From: Salinirubellus salinus
GTDB lineage: Archaea > Halobacteriota > Halobacteria > Halobacteriales > Haloarculaceae
Assembly: GCF_025231485.1 (NCBI RefSeq)
Contig: NZ_CP104003.1
Coordinates: forward strand, 1,736,001-1,800,000
DNA length: 64,000 nucleotides
Reading direction: 5' to 3'
Shown here: in pieces, positions 43,327 to 51,438 of the stretch
Layout: the number at the start of each line of letters is the position of its first letter
How positions within the stretch are numbered: the first letter of the stretch is position 1
Program-made: the position numbers and the translations under genes
Notes under the pieces: generated by a model
Told to the model about the DNA's origin: nothing
What the model saw: only the letters and a program-made list of their open reading frames with translations
Database searches by the model: none

Positions 43327-43749
43327 TCAGCGCTCCCACTCGCGGCGCCGGTCCATCGACCGCACCAGTTCGCGGTGGATGTCCCCCTGCGCGGCCGCGA
43401 GGTCGCTGACGCTCACGATGCCGTGTACCGCCAGCCCGTCACGGACCAGCAGGCGCTTGACCCCGTGACGCCTGAACGCTTCGGCGAGTCGCTCGACGGA
43501 CGTATCCGGCCCCACCGGCTCGACGGGCGAGGACATCGCCGCGCGGACCGGAACACGCTCCAGCGGCGCGCCCGCCTCGAGCGCCGCCCGGACGGTGTCC
43601 GTCGTCGTCACGATGCCGACCGGCGTGCCGTCGTCGGTGACGACGACGCTCCCCACGCCCGCCCGGAGCATCGCCTGCGCGGCGTCGGCGAGGCTGGCGC
43701 CCACCCCGACGGTCACGAGGTCGGCCGTGAGCAGGTCGGCGACGCGCAT
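43327..43749 (-). CDS. CBS domain pair protein
   Basis: 140 residues holding two CBS domains: about 5-60 (LLTADLVTVGVGASLADAAQ, SVVVTDDGTPVGIVTTTD) and 65-125 (AAMSSPVEPVGPDTSVERLA, LLVRDGLAVHGIVSVSDLAA). CBS pairs bind adenosine nucleotides and regulate partner proteins. No catalytic domain is fused. The gene lies ten bases before the zinc-ribbon gene in coordinate order and is co-oriented with it, so they may be co-transcribed (43759 first). Confidence 0.85.
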   Translation of the reverse strand: MRVADLLTADLVTVGVGASLADAAQAMLRAGVGSVVVTDDGTPVGIVTTTDTVRAALEAGAPLERVPVRAAMSSPVEPVGPDTSVERLAEAFRRHGVKRLLVRDGLAVHGIVSVSDLAAAQGDIHRELVRSMDRRREWER

Positions 43750-43758
43750 CGGCGGCGG

Positions 43759-44187
43759 TCAGCGACCGAACAACGACCGGACGGTCCCGAGTACGCGTCC
43801 GACGAGGGTCCCGCGGCCGTCGTCGCCCCGTCGACGCACGGTGCGCCGCTGGCCGGCCGGCGGCGCCTCGGGCGCCGACTCGGCCGCCGGGGCCGCCGGC
43901 TCCGAAGCCGTCTCGGCGTCCGCCTCCACCTCCGCTTCGGCCTCGCCTGCCGCCGCCGGGTCGGCTTCCGCTTCGGCTTCCACCGTCGCGTTCGGCCCCG
44001 CAGTCGCACAGTACGGGCAGTCCTCGCCGTAGTGTGGCAGGCCACAGTCGGCACACGTCACCCGTTCGCGGCCCGGCGCGGCCCGCGCGTCCGACAGACC
44101 GGGCGCACCACAGTACGGGCAGGACTCGTTCGTGTCGCTGTAGAAGGGGAGCGCACACCCAGTACAGGCCGTCCTCGCTCGACTCAT
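43759..44187 (-). CDS. Double zinc-ribbon protein with acidic linker
   Basis: 142 residues. Two zinc-ribbon units: CTGCALPFYSDTNESCPYC (about 8-26) and CADCGLPHYGEDCPYC (about 45-60). A long Ala/Glu-rich linker follows, then a basic C-terminus (RRTVRRRGDDGRGTLVGR) that could contact nucleic acid or membrane. The function is unknown. Start at ATG 44187; a CTTATGCTCG TATA-like element lies about 25 bases upstream. Confidence 0.7.
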   Translation of the reverse strand: MSRARTACTGCALPFYSDTNESCPYCGAPGLSDARAAPGRERVTCADCGLPHYGEDCPYCATAGPNATVEAEAEADPAAAGEAEAEVEADAETASEPAAPAAESAPEAPPAGQRRTVRRRGDDGRGTLVGRVLGTVRSLFGR

Positions 44188-44263
44188 GCACCGTGGTACC
44201 ACGACACGAGCATAAGTGTTCGTTCGCCCGGAGCGTCGAGAGCCCCACTCGTCGGCCGTCGCC

Positions 44264-44283
44264 GGTCGGGTCGGGTCGGGTCG
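44264..44283. repeat. Four tandem GGTCG units
   Basis: GGTCG repeats four times without interruption between the UspA and zinc-ribbon genes. It is short and may be simple low-complexity DNA. Confidence 0.5.
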
Positions 44284-44337
44284 GCGGCGTCGGCCGCCCG
44301 GGTGGGACTCCAGCGACGGCGACGGGGACTCGCCCGT

Positions 44338-44769
44338 CTACTCCTCGTCTGCGAGGCCGACGGTGAGGACCGGCGCGTCGGAGCGAGCGATGACCTTCTG
44401 CGAGACGCTGCCGACCATCGACTCCCGGTAGTTCCGGCGGCGCGTCCCCATCACCACGAGGTCGACGTCGTTCGCCTCGGCGTACGCGAGTATCTCGTCT
44501 GCCGGGTCACCGCGCGCGGTGGCCGTCACCGTCTCGACGTCCGCCGCCGCGAACCGGTCGGTGGCCGACGTGGTGGCCGACGCCCCCTCGCTCTCCAGTT
44601 CCGCGAGGACGTCGTCGCGCATCCGCTCGTCGAGCGTGAGGAAGGCCCGGTCGTCCACGACGTAGAGGAGGTGGACCGTCGCCCCGCGCTGGGACGCGAT
44701 GTCGAGTGCGTGGTCGTAGACGCGGTCCATCGACTCCCCGTCCGTCGGGACGAGTATCCGGTCGTACAT
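44338..44769 (-). CDS. Universal stress protein (UspA family)
   Basis: 143 residues from ATG 44769 (MYDRILVPTDGESMDRVYDH). The nucleotide-binding signature G-2x-G-9x-G-S/T is partly visible: MGTRRRNYRESMVGSVSQKV, followed by SDAPVLTVG at the end. Usp proteins bind ATP or AMP and respond to stress; haloarchaea carry many. A single gene. Confidence 0.88.
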   Translation of the reverse strand: MYDRILVPTDGESMDRVYDHALDIASQRGATVHLLYVVDDRAFLTLDERMRDDVLAELESEGASATTSATDRFAAADVETVTATARGDPADEILAYAEANDVDLVVMGTRRRNYRESMVGSVSQKVIARSDAPVLTVGLADEE

Positions 44770-44835
44770 ACGCGAGTGTGGGTCGCTCCCGGACAAGAGT
44801 CGGTCGGTTCCGGCGCGTCTGCCCGCGGCCGTCGC

Positions 44836-46176
44836 CTACTCCGCCCGCGAGATGGTCGCGTCGACCCCGTCGCCCGGTCGGAGCGTCGGCGTCACCAGCA
44901 GGTCGCTGAGCGCGTCGCGGGGGACGTCTACGTCGAAATCCTTCGTCAGCGTCGCCAGCGCCACCCGCGCGCCGTTGATGGCGAACCCGCGCCCGATGCA
45001 GGCGTGCGGGCCACTGGCGAACGCGAAGTACGGCCCCTTGTCGCCCGGACCGCGGTCGTCCCAGCGCGACGGGTCGAACTGCGCCGGGTTCTCGAAGAAC
45101 CGCTCGTCGCGGTGGACGGACCACTGCGGCAGGAACACGATGGAGCCGTCGTCCACGGCGTACCCACCGAGTGTCTGGTCGCCATCGGCGCGCCGGATGA
45201 CCGCCCACGCGGGCGGGTAGAGGCGGAGCGCCTCGGTGAACACCTGTCCGGTGTAGGTGAGTTTCTGCGCGTGCTCGTGGCCCGGGTCGTCGTCGCCGAT
45301 GACCTCGCGGGCCTCGGCGCGCACCTTCTCGCGCACCTCGGGGTGCCACGACATGAGCGCCTGCGTGTAGGTGGTGCTGAGCGCCGTCGTCTCGTGGCCG
45401 GCGATGAGGAAGGTGACCACCTGATCACGCAGGTGGTTCTCGGGCCAGTCGGCGTGTTGCTCCGCGAGCATGAGGAAGTCGAGCATGTCGCTGGGGTTCT
45501 CCGGGTCGTGGTCGGCGCGCTTGGTCTCCAGTATCTCCTCGCCCATCGTCTTCAGCCCCTCGCCCACCGTCTGCGCCCGGTCCGAGAGCGGAAGCGGGAG
45601 CCACTCGGGCGTGATGGCGGTCGCCGATATCTCGAACTCCGCGCCAGCCTGTCGCATGAGGCGGTGCATCCGGGCGGCCCCCTCGGCGCCGATGTCCGTC
45701 CCGAACAGCGCCTCGGTGGCGGCCCGGACGGTGACGGTGGTCATGTCCCGGTGGAGGTCACGGTCCGTGTCGCCCGACTCGACGGCGTCGGCCCACTCCC
45801 CGCGGAGTCGGGCGGTCTGCTCGCCGACGCGGTCGACGTACGTCCGCAGAGGGTCGCTCCCGAACCCGGGGGCGATGGTCTCGCGCTGTCGCTGCCAGAG
45901 GTCGCCCTCGGTCTGGACGAGGCCGTTCTCCGCGATGAGCGCCGCGGCGCCGCTGGCCGGCACGCGCGAGAAGTCGTCGATGCGGTCCATCGCCTCGTGA
46001 CAGAGGTCCGGGTTCGTGACGACGACGATGGAGGGGCCACCCGGTACCGACACCTCGGCGGCGTCGGGGTACCGGGACTGGATGCCTTCGAGGAACCGGA
46101 GAGGGGTCCGCGTGAACCGCAGCGCGTTGACGATGCCCGCCTCGGGCGGGTTGGGGAGCCGCTGGCCCTGACTCAT
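44836..46176 (-). CDS. Cytochrome P450
   Basis: 446 residues, full length. I-helix oxygen motif is FLIAGHETTALSTTY, ExxR is in VFTEALRLYPPAW, the PERF-like region reads FDPSRWDDRGPGDKGPY and the haem ligand is the Cys in FASGPHACIGRGFA. The C-helix WQRQRE motif is present. It would hydroxylate a substrate using electrons from a ferredoxin or similar; no redox partner is adjacent. Substrate unknown; the class resembles fatty-acid or carotenoid/terpene hydroxylases. A second P450 begins at 63277. Confidence 0.95.
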   Translation of the reverse strand: MSQGQRLPNPPEAGIVNALRFTRTPLRFLEGIQSRYPDAAEVSVPGGPSIVVVTNPDLCHEAMDRIDDFSRVPASGAAALIAENGLVQTEGDLWQRQRETIAPGFGSDPLRTYVDRVGEQTARLRGEWADAVESGDTDRDLHRDMTTVTVRAATEALFGTDIGAEGAARMHRLMRQAGAEFEISATAITPEWLPLPLSDRAQTVGEGLKTMGEEILETKRADHDPENPSDMLDFLMLAEQHADWPENHLRDQVVTFLIAGHETTALSTTYTQALMSWHPEVREKVRAEAREVIGDDDPGHEHAQKLTYTGQVFTEALRLYPPAWAVIRRADGDQTLGGYAVDDGSIVFLPQWSVHRDERFFENPAQFDPSRWDDRGPGDKGPYFAFASGPHACIGRGFAINGARVALATLTKDFDVDVPRDALSDLLVTPTLRPGDGVDATISRAE

Positions 46177-46285
46177 GTCACGTGTTACGGGTCCGCAGGC
46201 TTTCGGTTTTCGGACGGCGACGCCCTCGCCGGTTTCGCGGGCGCGTCGCCGCCGTGCTCAAGCCCACGGCGGCCCTCCACCCGGT

Positions 46286-46672
46286 ATGGGCGTCTCCGAC
46301 GAGATCGAGCGACTCCTCACCAGCGAACCGCTGCTGGCCCACCTCGCCACCTGTCGCGACGGGCGGCCACACGTCGCCCCGCTCTGGTACACCTACGACG
46401 ACGGCGTCGTCGAGGTGGTGACCACGGGCCGGAAACTGGCGAACCTCCGCGAGAACCCCTACGTCTCGCTCTCGGTGGAGCAGAGCACGGCCGGGGACCC
46501 GGCGTGGACGGTCACCCTGCGCGGCCGGGCCACCGTCGTCGAGGACGAGGCGCAGTTCCGCGAGGCCAACCGCCGCATCAACCGGAAGTACGGCGCCGGC
46601 GACGAGGCCTGGGAGGGCAACACCCTCGTCCGCATCGAGGTGGGATCGGCGAGTCACCGGGTCTACGACTGA
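46286..46672 (+). CDS. PPOX-like split-barrel flavin/F420-binding protein
   Basis: 128 residues from ATG 46286. Features: LTSEPLLAHLATCRDGRPHV, PLWYTYDDGVVEVVTTGRKL, NLRENPYVSLSVE and VTLRGRATVVEDEAQFREAN, which match the pyridoxamine-phosphate-oxidase-like split barrel. In haloarchaea such proteins usually bind FMN, F420 or haem and act on small reducible molecules. The cofactor cannot be told. Single gene, divergent from P450. Confidence 0.82.
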   Translation: MGVSDEIERLLTSEPLLAHLATCRDGRPHVAPLWYTYDDGVVEVVTTGRKLANLRENPYVSLSVEQSTAGDPAWTVTLRGRATVVEDEAQFREANRRINRKYGAGDEAWEGNTLVRIEVGSASHRVYD

Positions 46673-46688
46673 CCCGAGCGCCGACCGC

Positions 46689-47150
46689 TCAGCCCCCGGT
46701 CGAGCGCTCGGCCAGTTCCGACACCGTCCCCGCCGCACGCAGGTCGCCGACGGTACAGTACCACGCCCCACGCACCCCGTTGCGGTCGTTCTCCACCGGC
46801 GCGTCCAGCGGCACGAGGTCGCCGAGTTCGAACACGAGGACCGTCCGCTCGTCGCTGAACGGGTCTATCAGGGCCTCCCAGTCGGCTTCGTCCATCGGAC
46901 CGGCCTCCCCCCGTCGCTGCTCGGTCCGGTCGGTCACGCGGGCGTAGTGCGTGACGGCGGAGACGGGCGCAGTCCGGTAGAACGCTAGGTACTCGAACCG
47001 CGTGCGGGTCCGGTCGTACGAGCGGGGTGCGGGGTAGAACCCCGCGCGACAGCGCTCGAACGTCGCCGGCTGGGTGGCGACGACACAGACCCGCGCGTCG
47101 GGGGGCGCGTCGTCGTCGGGTGCGTCGCTCGCGTATCGGTCGAGGTCCAC
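46689..47150 (-). CDS. Haloarchaeal hypothetical protein, 153 aa
   Basis: Starts at GTG 47150 (MDLDRYASDAPDDDAPPDAR). Mixed alpha/beta pattern with VCVVATQPATFERCRAGFYP, RFEYLAFYRTAPVSAVTHYA and RTVLVFELGDLVPLDAPVEN. It resembles small EVE/PUA-like proteins only loosely, so I assign no function. It converges with the PPOX-like gene. Confidence 0.65.
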   Translation of the reverse strand: MDLDRYASDAPDDDAPPDARVCVVATQPATFERCRAGFYPAPRSYDRTRTRFEYLAFYRTAPVSAVTHYARVTDRTEQRRGEAGPMDEADWEALIDPFSDERTVLVFELGDLVPLDAPVENDRNGVRGAWYCTVGDLRAAGTVSELAERSTGG

Positions 47151-47286
47151 ACCAGCCCTAGTGGCGGCGTCGACAAGAACCGCTGCCCAGCGGCGTGGGT
47201 TGCCTCGAGCGCACCACCGGTGCGCGCCCTCGGCGATGAGCGCACGCCAAGTGAACAGTCACGCGTTCGGGAGTGTCACGATAGCC

Positions 47287-48123
47287 ATGGACCCCACCAT
47301 CCACCCCACGACCGTGTTGTTCGTCGACGACGAGGCGGGTATCCGTGACATCGCGACCCGCACGCTCGGCGAGTCGCACCCGCACCTCGACCTGACGACC
47401 CTGGCGTCGCCGGAGGCGGCGTTCGAGCACATGGAGCACGGCGACGTCGACTGCGTCGTCACCGACTACGCGATGCCGGAGATGGACGGTCTGGACTTCC
47501 TGGAGGCCATCCGCCGGACCGACCCGGACCTCCCCGTCGTCTTCTTCACGGGCCGGGGGGACGAGGTGGTCGCCAGTGAGGCGATCACCGCCGGCGTCAC
47601 GGACTACATCCTGAAGGAACCGGGGACGAGGGCGTTCGAGATGGTGGGGGCGCGGGTGGACAACCTCGTCCGGGTCCGACGGGCCGAGCGCCGGGCACGG
47701 GAGACCGACCGGCGTGTCCGGGAACTGCTCGACCGGATCTCCGACGCCGTCCTCTCGCTCGACGAGGACGGTCGCGTCACCTACCTCAACGAGGGCGCCG
47801 AGCGGCTCTTCGGGTCGTTCGACGACCTCGAGGGGGCCGACCTCCCGTCACTCCTCGACGGGGGGTTCGAGCGACTCGTCGAGGAGGCCCGGACCAGCGG
47901 CCTGAGTCGCTCGCAGGAGTTCGAACTCGACGAGGGCGACCGCTCGGTGGCCGTGACCGCCTATCCGAGCGACGACGGGATGTCGGTGTTCGTCCAGGAC
48001 CTGACGCCGCTGCAGTCACGGGAGGCAGAGATAGAGCGACTCCGCGTGCGACTGGGCGACTCGGAGTCGAAGTTCCGGACGCTCAAGACGAAGCTCTCGC
48101 GCCCGGTGCCGCCGAACCGCTGA
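47287..48123 (+). CDS. Response regulator with PAS domain and coiled coil
   Basis: 278 residues. Receiver domain 1-125: VLFVDDEAGIRDIATR with acidic pocket, phospho-acceptor Asp in VVTDYAMPEMDGLDF, and switch residues FFTGRGD and YILKEPG. A PAS domain follows (about 145-235: DAVLSLDEDGRVTYLNEGAE, VAVTAYPSDDGMSVFVQDLT), then a helical tail. There is no DNA-binding or kinase output. Haloarchaeal receiver-PAS proteins take part in phosphorelays whose histidine kinase is usually encoded elsewhere. Confidence 0.88.
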   Translation: MDPTIHPTTVLFVDDEAGIRDIATRTLGESHPHLDLTTLASPEAAFEHMEHGDVDCVVTDYAMPEMDGLDFLEAIRRTDPDLPVVFFTGRGDEVVASEAITAGVTDYILKEPGTRAFEMVGARVDNLVRVRRAERRARETDRRVRELLDRISDAVLSLDEDGRVTYLNEGAERLFGSFDDLEGADLPSLLDGGFERLVEEARTSGLSRSQEFELDEGDRSVAVTAYPSDDGMSVFVQDLTPLQSREAEIERLRVRLGDSESKFRTLKTKLSRPVPPNR

Positions 48124-48148
48124 GCGGGGCGACGCGCCGAGGGGCCGC

Positions 48149-49660
48149 TCAGTAGACGGCGTCGACCACGTCGTCCGCGAGGTCATCGAACGCCTCGAGG
48201 TAGGCCGTCCGCTCGGCGTGCAGGTCGGCCAGTCGCTCCTCGTAGTCCTCGACGTTGTCGGCGACGCCGAACGCCCCGATGTCGATGCCCGGCACCTCGC
48301 TGGGGACGGTCAGCCCCGTCGCCGCGTCCGCCTCCCACGAGACGGTACCGCGGGCGAGTTCGCGCAGGATGGTGACCGACTCCTCGACGCCGATGTCGCG
48401 GGCGCCGACGGTGCCGGTGTTGAGCAGGAAACAGTCCACGTCCAGCGACTCGATGAGGTCGCGGAAGCGGTTGCCCTCCTCGCCCTCGCTCCCGACGATG
48501 AAGGGGTTGGTGCCGACGACCCGGATGGACTCGCCGGCCGCGGACGGGTCGCCCGCCGAGGTCTGGATGGACTCGCCGAGCATGAACGCCGCCGCCGCCT
48601 CGGCCGAGGAGAGTTTCGTGACCGGCGGCATCGCCGGGTTCCGCGTGATGAAGAACACCTGGTCGACCCGGTCGAGGTCGATGTCCTCGCCGGCCGAGTC
48701 GAGACACTCGCGGAGGATGACCGCGCGCCCGTTCGTGGTGTGCCGGTCGGAGTCGAAGTCGACGGCGCCGTCGGCGGCCACGTCCACGTTCTCCAGCACC
48801 GCCGTCTCGTGCGTGACGGCGTCGTACATCGAGGGCTGTTCCTCGCGGTCGAGGCCGATGGTCTTGACGTAGAGGCCGTTGCCCTCGCTGCCGGCGACGG
48901 TGCCGTCGGGCAGGAGCGCACACACGTCGTCCTGCAGCATCGTCGCGCTCTCCTCGCCCTCCAGCCACAGCCCGTGGGCGGTGAGCGTGGACTTGCCCGT
49001 CGCCGAGAGACCGAGGAACAGCTGGCCCACGTCACGGGTGTCGCCGTCGTCGGCCAGCGTCACGCGCTTGCTGCCGGCGTGCAGACCGAGGCCGCCGGCG
49101 GCCTTCGTCCGCTGCATGAACAGTCGGAGGAACGACTTCTTCGCCTCGCCGGTGTAGTCGCTGCCGAGGACGGCCGTGATGCCGGGCTCGACGAGCGTGC
49201 GGATGGCGATCTCGTCGTGGTCGGGGAGCTGGACGGTGACGAAGTCCGGTTCGCCCGGCCCGTCGCAGGGCTCGAACAGTCGCGTGAGCGAGAGCGCGAT
49301 GCGGGCCTGCTCGGCCGGGACGTAGTACCGACAGCGGTAGGTGTGGTCCGCGTGGCGGCCCATCTGTCGGTCGACACAGACGAACTCGCGGTCCGGGTCG
49401 CGCACGGCGTCGAGCGCCGTGTCGACGTGCGCGTAGTCCTCGCGTCCGAACGACCAGTCGACGTCGTTGCGGGTGCGGTCTGCCTGTCGGGACTGCTGTT
49501 CGCTGACGTACGACGGCGACCCGAACTCCGTGGTCGTCTCGAGGTGCGCCGAGAGTTCACGGAGCTCCTCGGCCGGCGGGTCGTATCGCACGTTCTCGGC
49601 CTCCACCGGGTCGGGGAGGCTGGTGTCCAGCGAGTGGGCTGTCGGCCCGGTGTCAGACAT
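48149..49660 (-). CDS. pckA: Phosphoenolpyruvate carboxykinase (ATP)
   Basis: 503 residues from ATG 49660. The kinase-1a loop is LFLGLSATGKSTLTAHG and the metal/kinase-2 region reads MLQDDVCALLPDGTVAGSEG. GNGLYVKTIGLDREEQPSMY and ENVDVAADGAVDFDSDRHTT are family regions. The enzyme converts oxaloacetate and ATP to phosphoenolpyruvate and CO2 for gluconeogenesis in the cytosol. TATA-like GGCTTTATCC is 26-35 bases upstream. The lactate-type oxidoreductases in this window fit growth on organic acids. Confidence 0.95.
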   Translation of the reverse strand: MSDTGPTAHSLDTSLPDPVEAENVRYDPPAEELRELSAHLETTTEFGSPSYVSEQQSRQADRTRNDVDWSFGREDYAHVDTALDAVRDPDREFVCVDRQMGRHADHTYRCRYYVPAEQARIALSLTRLFEPCDGPGEPDFVTVQLPDHDEIAIRTLVEPGITAVLGSDYTGEAKKSFLRLFMQRTKAAGGLGLHAGSKRVTLADDGDTRDVGQLFLGLSATGKSTLTAHGLWLEGEESATMLQDDVCALLPDGTVAGSEGNGLYVKTIGLDREEQPSMYDAVTHETAVLENVDVAADGAVDFDSDRHTTNGRAVILRECLDSAGEDIDLDRVDQVFFITRNPAMPPVTKLSSAEAAAAFMLGESIQTSAGDPSAAGESIRVVGTNPFIVGSEGEEGNRFRDLIESLDVDCFLLNTGTVGARDIGVEESVTILRELARGTVSWEADAATGLTVPSEVPGIDIGAFGVADNVEDYEERLADLHAERTAYLEAFDDLADDVVDAVY

Positions 49661-49685
49661 CTTGTGAAGTGGCTGGTGACGGACC

Positions 49686-49695
49686 GGATAAAGCC
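49686..49695 (-). promoter_or_regulatory. TATA box of pckA
   Basis: Minus-strand GGCTTTATCC, 26-35 bases before the pckA ATG. The plus-strand side of this 179-base divergent region serves the spermidine-synthase-like gene. Confidence 0.5.
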
Positions 49696-49839
49696 TTCCC
49701 ACTTCGGCCTGCCGAGGGTGCAAAAGTTGCCGTACGGGGGCGCTAACGCGTCTCACGCGGTGGGAGACCGTCACCGCGAGCACCCCCGAGACCCGCCGCA
49801 GTCCCACAGTTCATACGCCCGTGGCCCGACGAGGCGGGT

Positions 49840-51429
49840 ATGCGCAGTCCCCTCCCCGACCCGGACACCCTCCCGCTCTCCCGGCCCGAGGTGGCGGTGT
49901 TCGTCTCCGGCGTGACGAGCATGGGGCTGGAGATACTCGCCGGACGGATGATCGCCCCGCAGTTCGGCTCCAGCATCTACACGTGGGGGAGCATCATCGG
50001 CGTGTTCCTCGCGGCGCTCTCGTACGGCTACTGGCGCGGCGGCAAGAAGGCGACGCTCGCGACCGACGCCCGGATGGCCCGTGTGTTCCTGCTGACGGCC
50101 GTCTACGTCGCGCTCCTCCTGTTCGCCGGCGACCTGCTCCTCCGCTCGATGTCGGGGGTCCCGCTGCCGAGTCGGTTCGCCTCGCTCCCCGCCATCACGC
50201 TCCTGTTCGGGCCGCCGACGTACCTGCTCGGGTACATCAGCCCCTACGCCGCCGAACTCTCGACGAAGACGGGGCTGGGCGAGGCGTCCGGGCACGTCTA
50301 CGCGCTCGGGACCGTCGGCTCCATCGTCGGCGCGTTCGGCACCACGTTCTTCCTCGTGCCCGAACTCGGTATCGACGGTATCGCACTCGTCTTCGGCCTG
50401 CTCTCGGTGGCGACGGCGCTCTGGGTCGGCTACGAGGAGTTCGGCCGGCGACAGGTGGCCGCCGTCGGCGTCGTGGCCCTCCTCCTCCTCGTCGCCGTCG
50501 CCGGCCCCGCCCTCGGCGTCACCGTCGAGGGGCGCACCGTCTACGAGACCCAGACCCCCTACCAGCAGTTGCGGGTGAGCGACCTCGGTGACACGCGCAC
50601 GCTCTACCTCGACGGCCAGCGACACTCCGCGATGGACCTCGACGACCCGTACCGACACGTCTTCGACTACACGCGCTACTTCCACCTCCCCTTCCTCGTC
50701 GCCGACGACCCGGACGACATCGAGCGGGTGCTGTTCGTCGGCGGCGGTGGGTTCTCCGGTCCGAAGCGGTTCGTCCACGAGTACCCGAACGTCACCGTCG
50801 ACGTGGTCGAGATCGACCCCGAGGTGATCCGGGTGGCCGAGGAGTACTTCGCCGTCGAGGAGTCAGAACGTCTCAACATCTACCGAGCAGACGGCCGCGA
50901 GTTCCTCCGGGAGACCGACACGGAGTACGACCTCGTCGTACTGGACGCCTACCGGAAGGACAAGGTCCCGTTCGAGATGACGACGGTGGAGTTCATGCAG
51001 CTCGCGAGCGACCGGCTCGACGAGGACGGCATCCTCTTCGCCAACCTCATCTCCTCGCCGGACGGCGCCGCCTCGGACTTCTACCGCGCCGAGTACAAGA
51101 CGATGCACCGGGTGTTCCCGACGGTCTACACGTTCCCGACGGTGGACGCGAACGTCGTCCAGAACGTGGAGGTGGTTGCGACGAAAGACCGGACCCGCCT
51201 CACCGAGCAGCAGTTGCTCGACCGGAACGCCGCCCGCGACGTCGGTATCGACCTCGAACGCGAGGTGCGCTACTACCGTGAGCCGCCGCGGACCGAGGAC
51301 GTGCCGGTGTTGCGCGACGACCGGGCGCCCGTGGACTCGCTGCTCGACCCGATGGTCGGCCAGCGCTACGTGGTGAGCGAGGCGAACGAGACGGAGACGC
51401 CGGCCGCGGTGCGGCCCGTGGCCGACTGA
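49840..51429 (+). CDS. Membrane-fused spermidine-synthase-like protein
   Basis: 529 residues. An N-terminal membrane half (about 20-230) has seven or so helices, starting VAVFVSGVTSMGLEILAGRM. A C-terminal Rossmann methyltransferase-like half has VLFVGGGGFSGPKRFVHEYP, DVVEIDPEVIRVAEEYF and DLVVLDAYRKDKVPFEMTT, as in spermidine synthases. Such fusions are widespread but their products are uncertain. Polyamine transfer is possible. Divergent from pckA. Confidence 0.85.
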   Translation: MRSPLPDPDTLPLSRPEVAVFVSGVTSMGLEILAGRMIAPQFGSSIYTWGSIIGVFLAALSYGYWRGGKKATLATDARMARVFLLTAVYVALLLFAGDLLLRSMSGVPLPSRFASLPAITLLFGPPTYLLGYISPYAAELSTKTGLGEASGHVYALGTVGSIVGAFGTTFFLVPELGIDGIALVFGLLSVATALWVGYEEFGRRQVAAVGVVALLLLVAVAGPALGVTVEGRTVYETQTPYQQLRVSDLGDTRTLYLDGQRHSAMDLDDPYRHVFDYTRYFHLPFLVADDPDDIERVLFVGGGGFSGPKRFVHEYPNVTVDVVEIDPEVIRVAEEYFAVEESERLNIYRADGREFLRETDTEYDLVVLDAYRKDKVPFEMTTVEFMQLASDRLDEDGILFANLISSPDGAASDFYRAEYKTMHRVFPTVYTFPTVDANVVQNVEVVATKDRTRLTEQQLLDRNAARDVGIDLEREVRYYREPPRTEDVPVLRDDRAPVDSLLDPMVGQRYVVSEANETETPAAVRPVAD

Positions 51430-51438
51430 GGGGTTCGG

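Noticed and set aside
43375-46947. 1190-codon open frame on the plus strand
   Set aside because: It runs antisense to CBS, zinc-ribbon, UspA and P450 genes, all with clear domains. Its product is Arg/Val/Gly-rich without motifs; long antisense frames are expected at this GC content.
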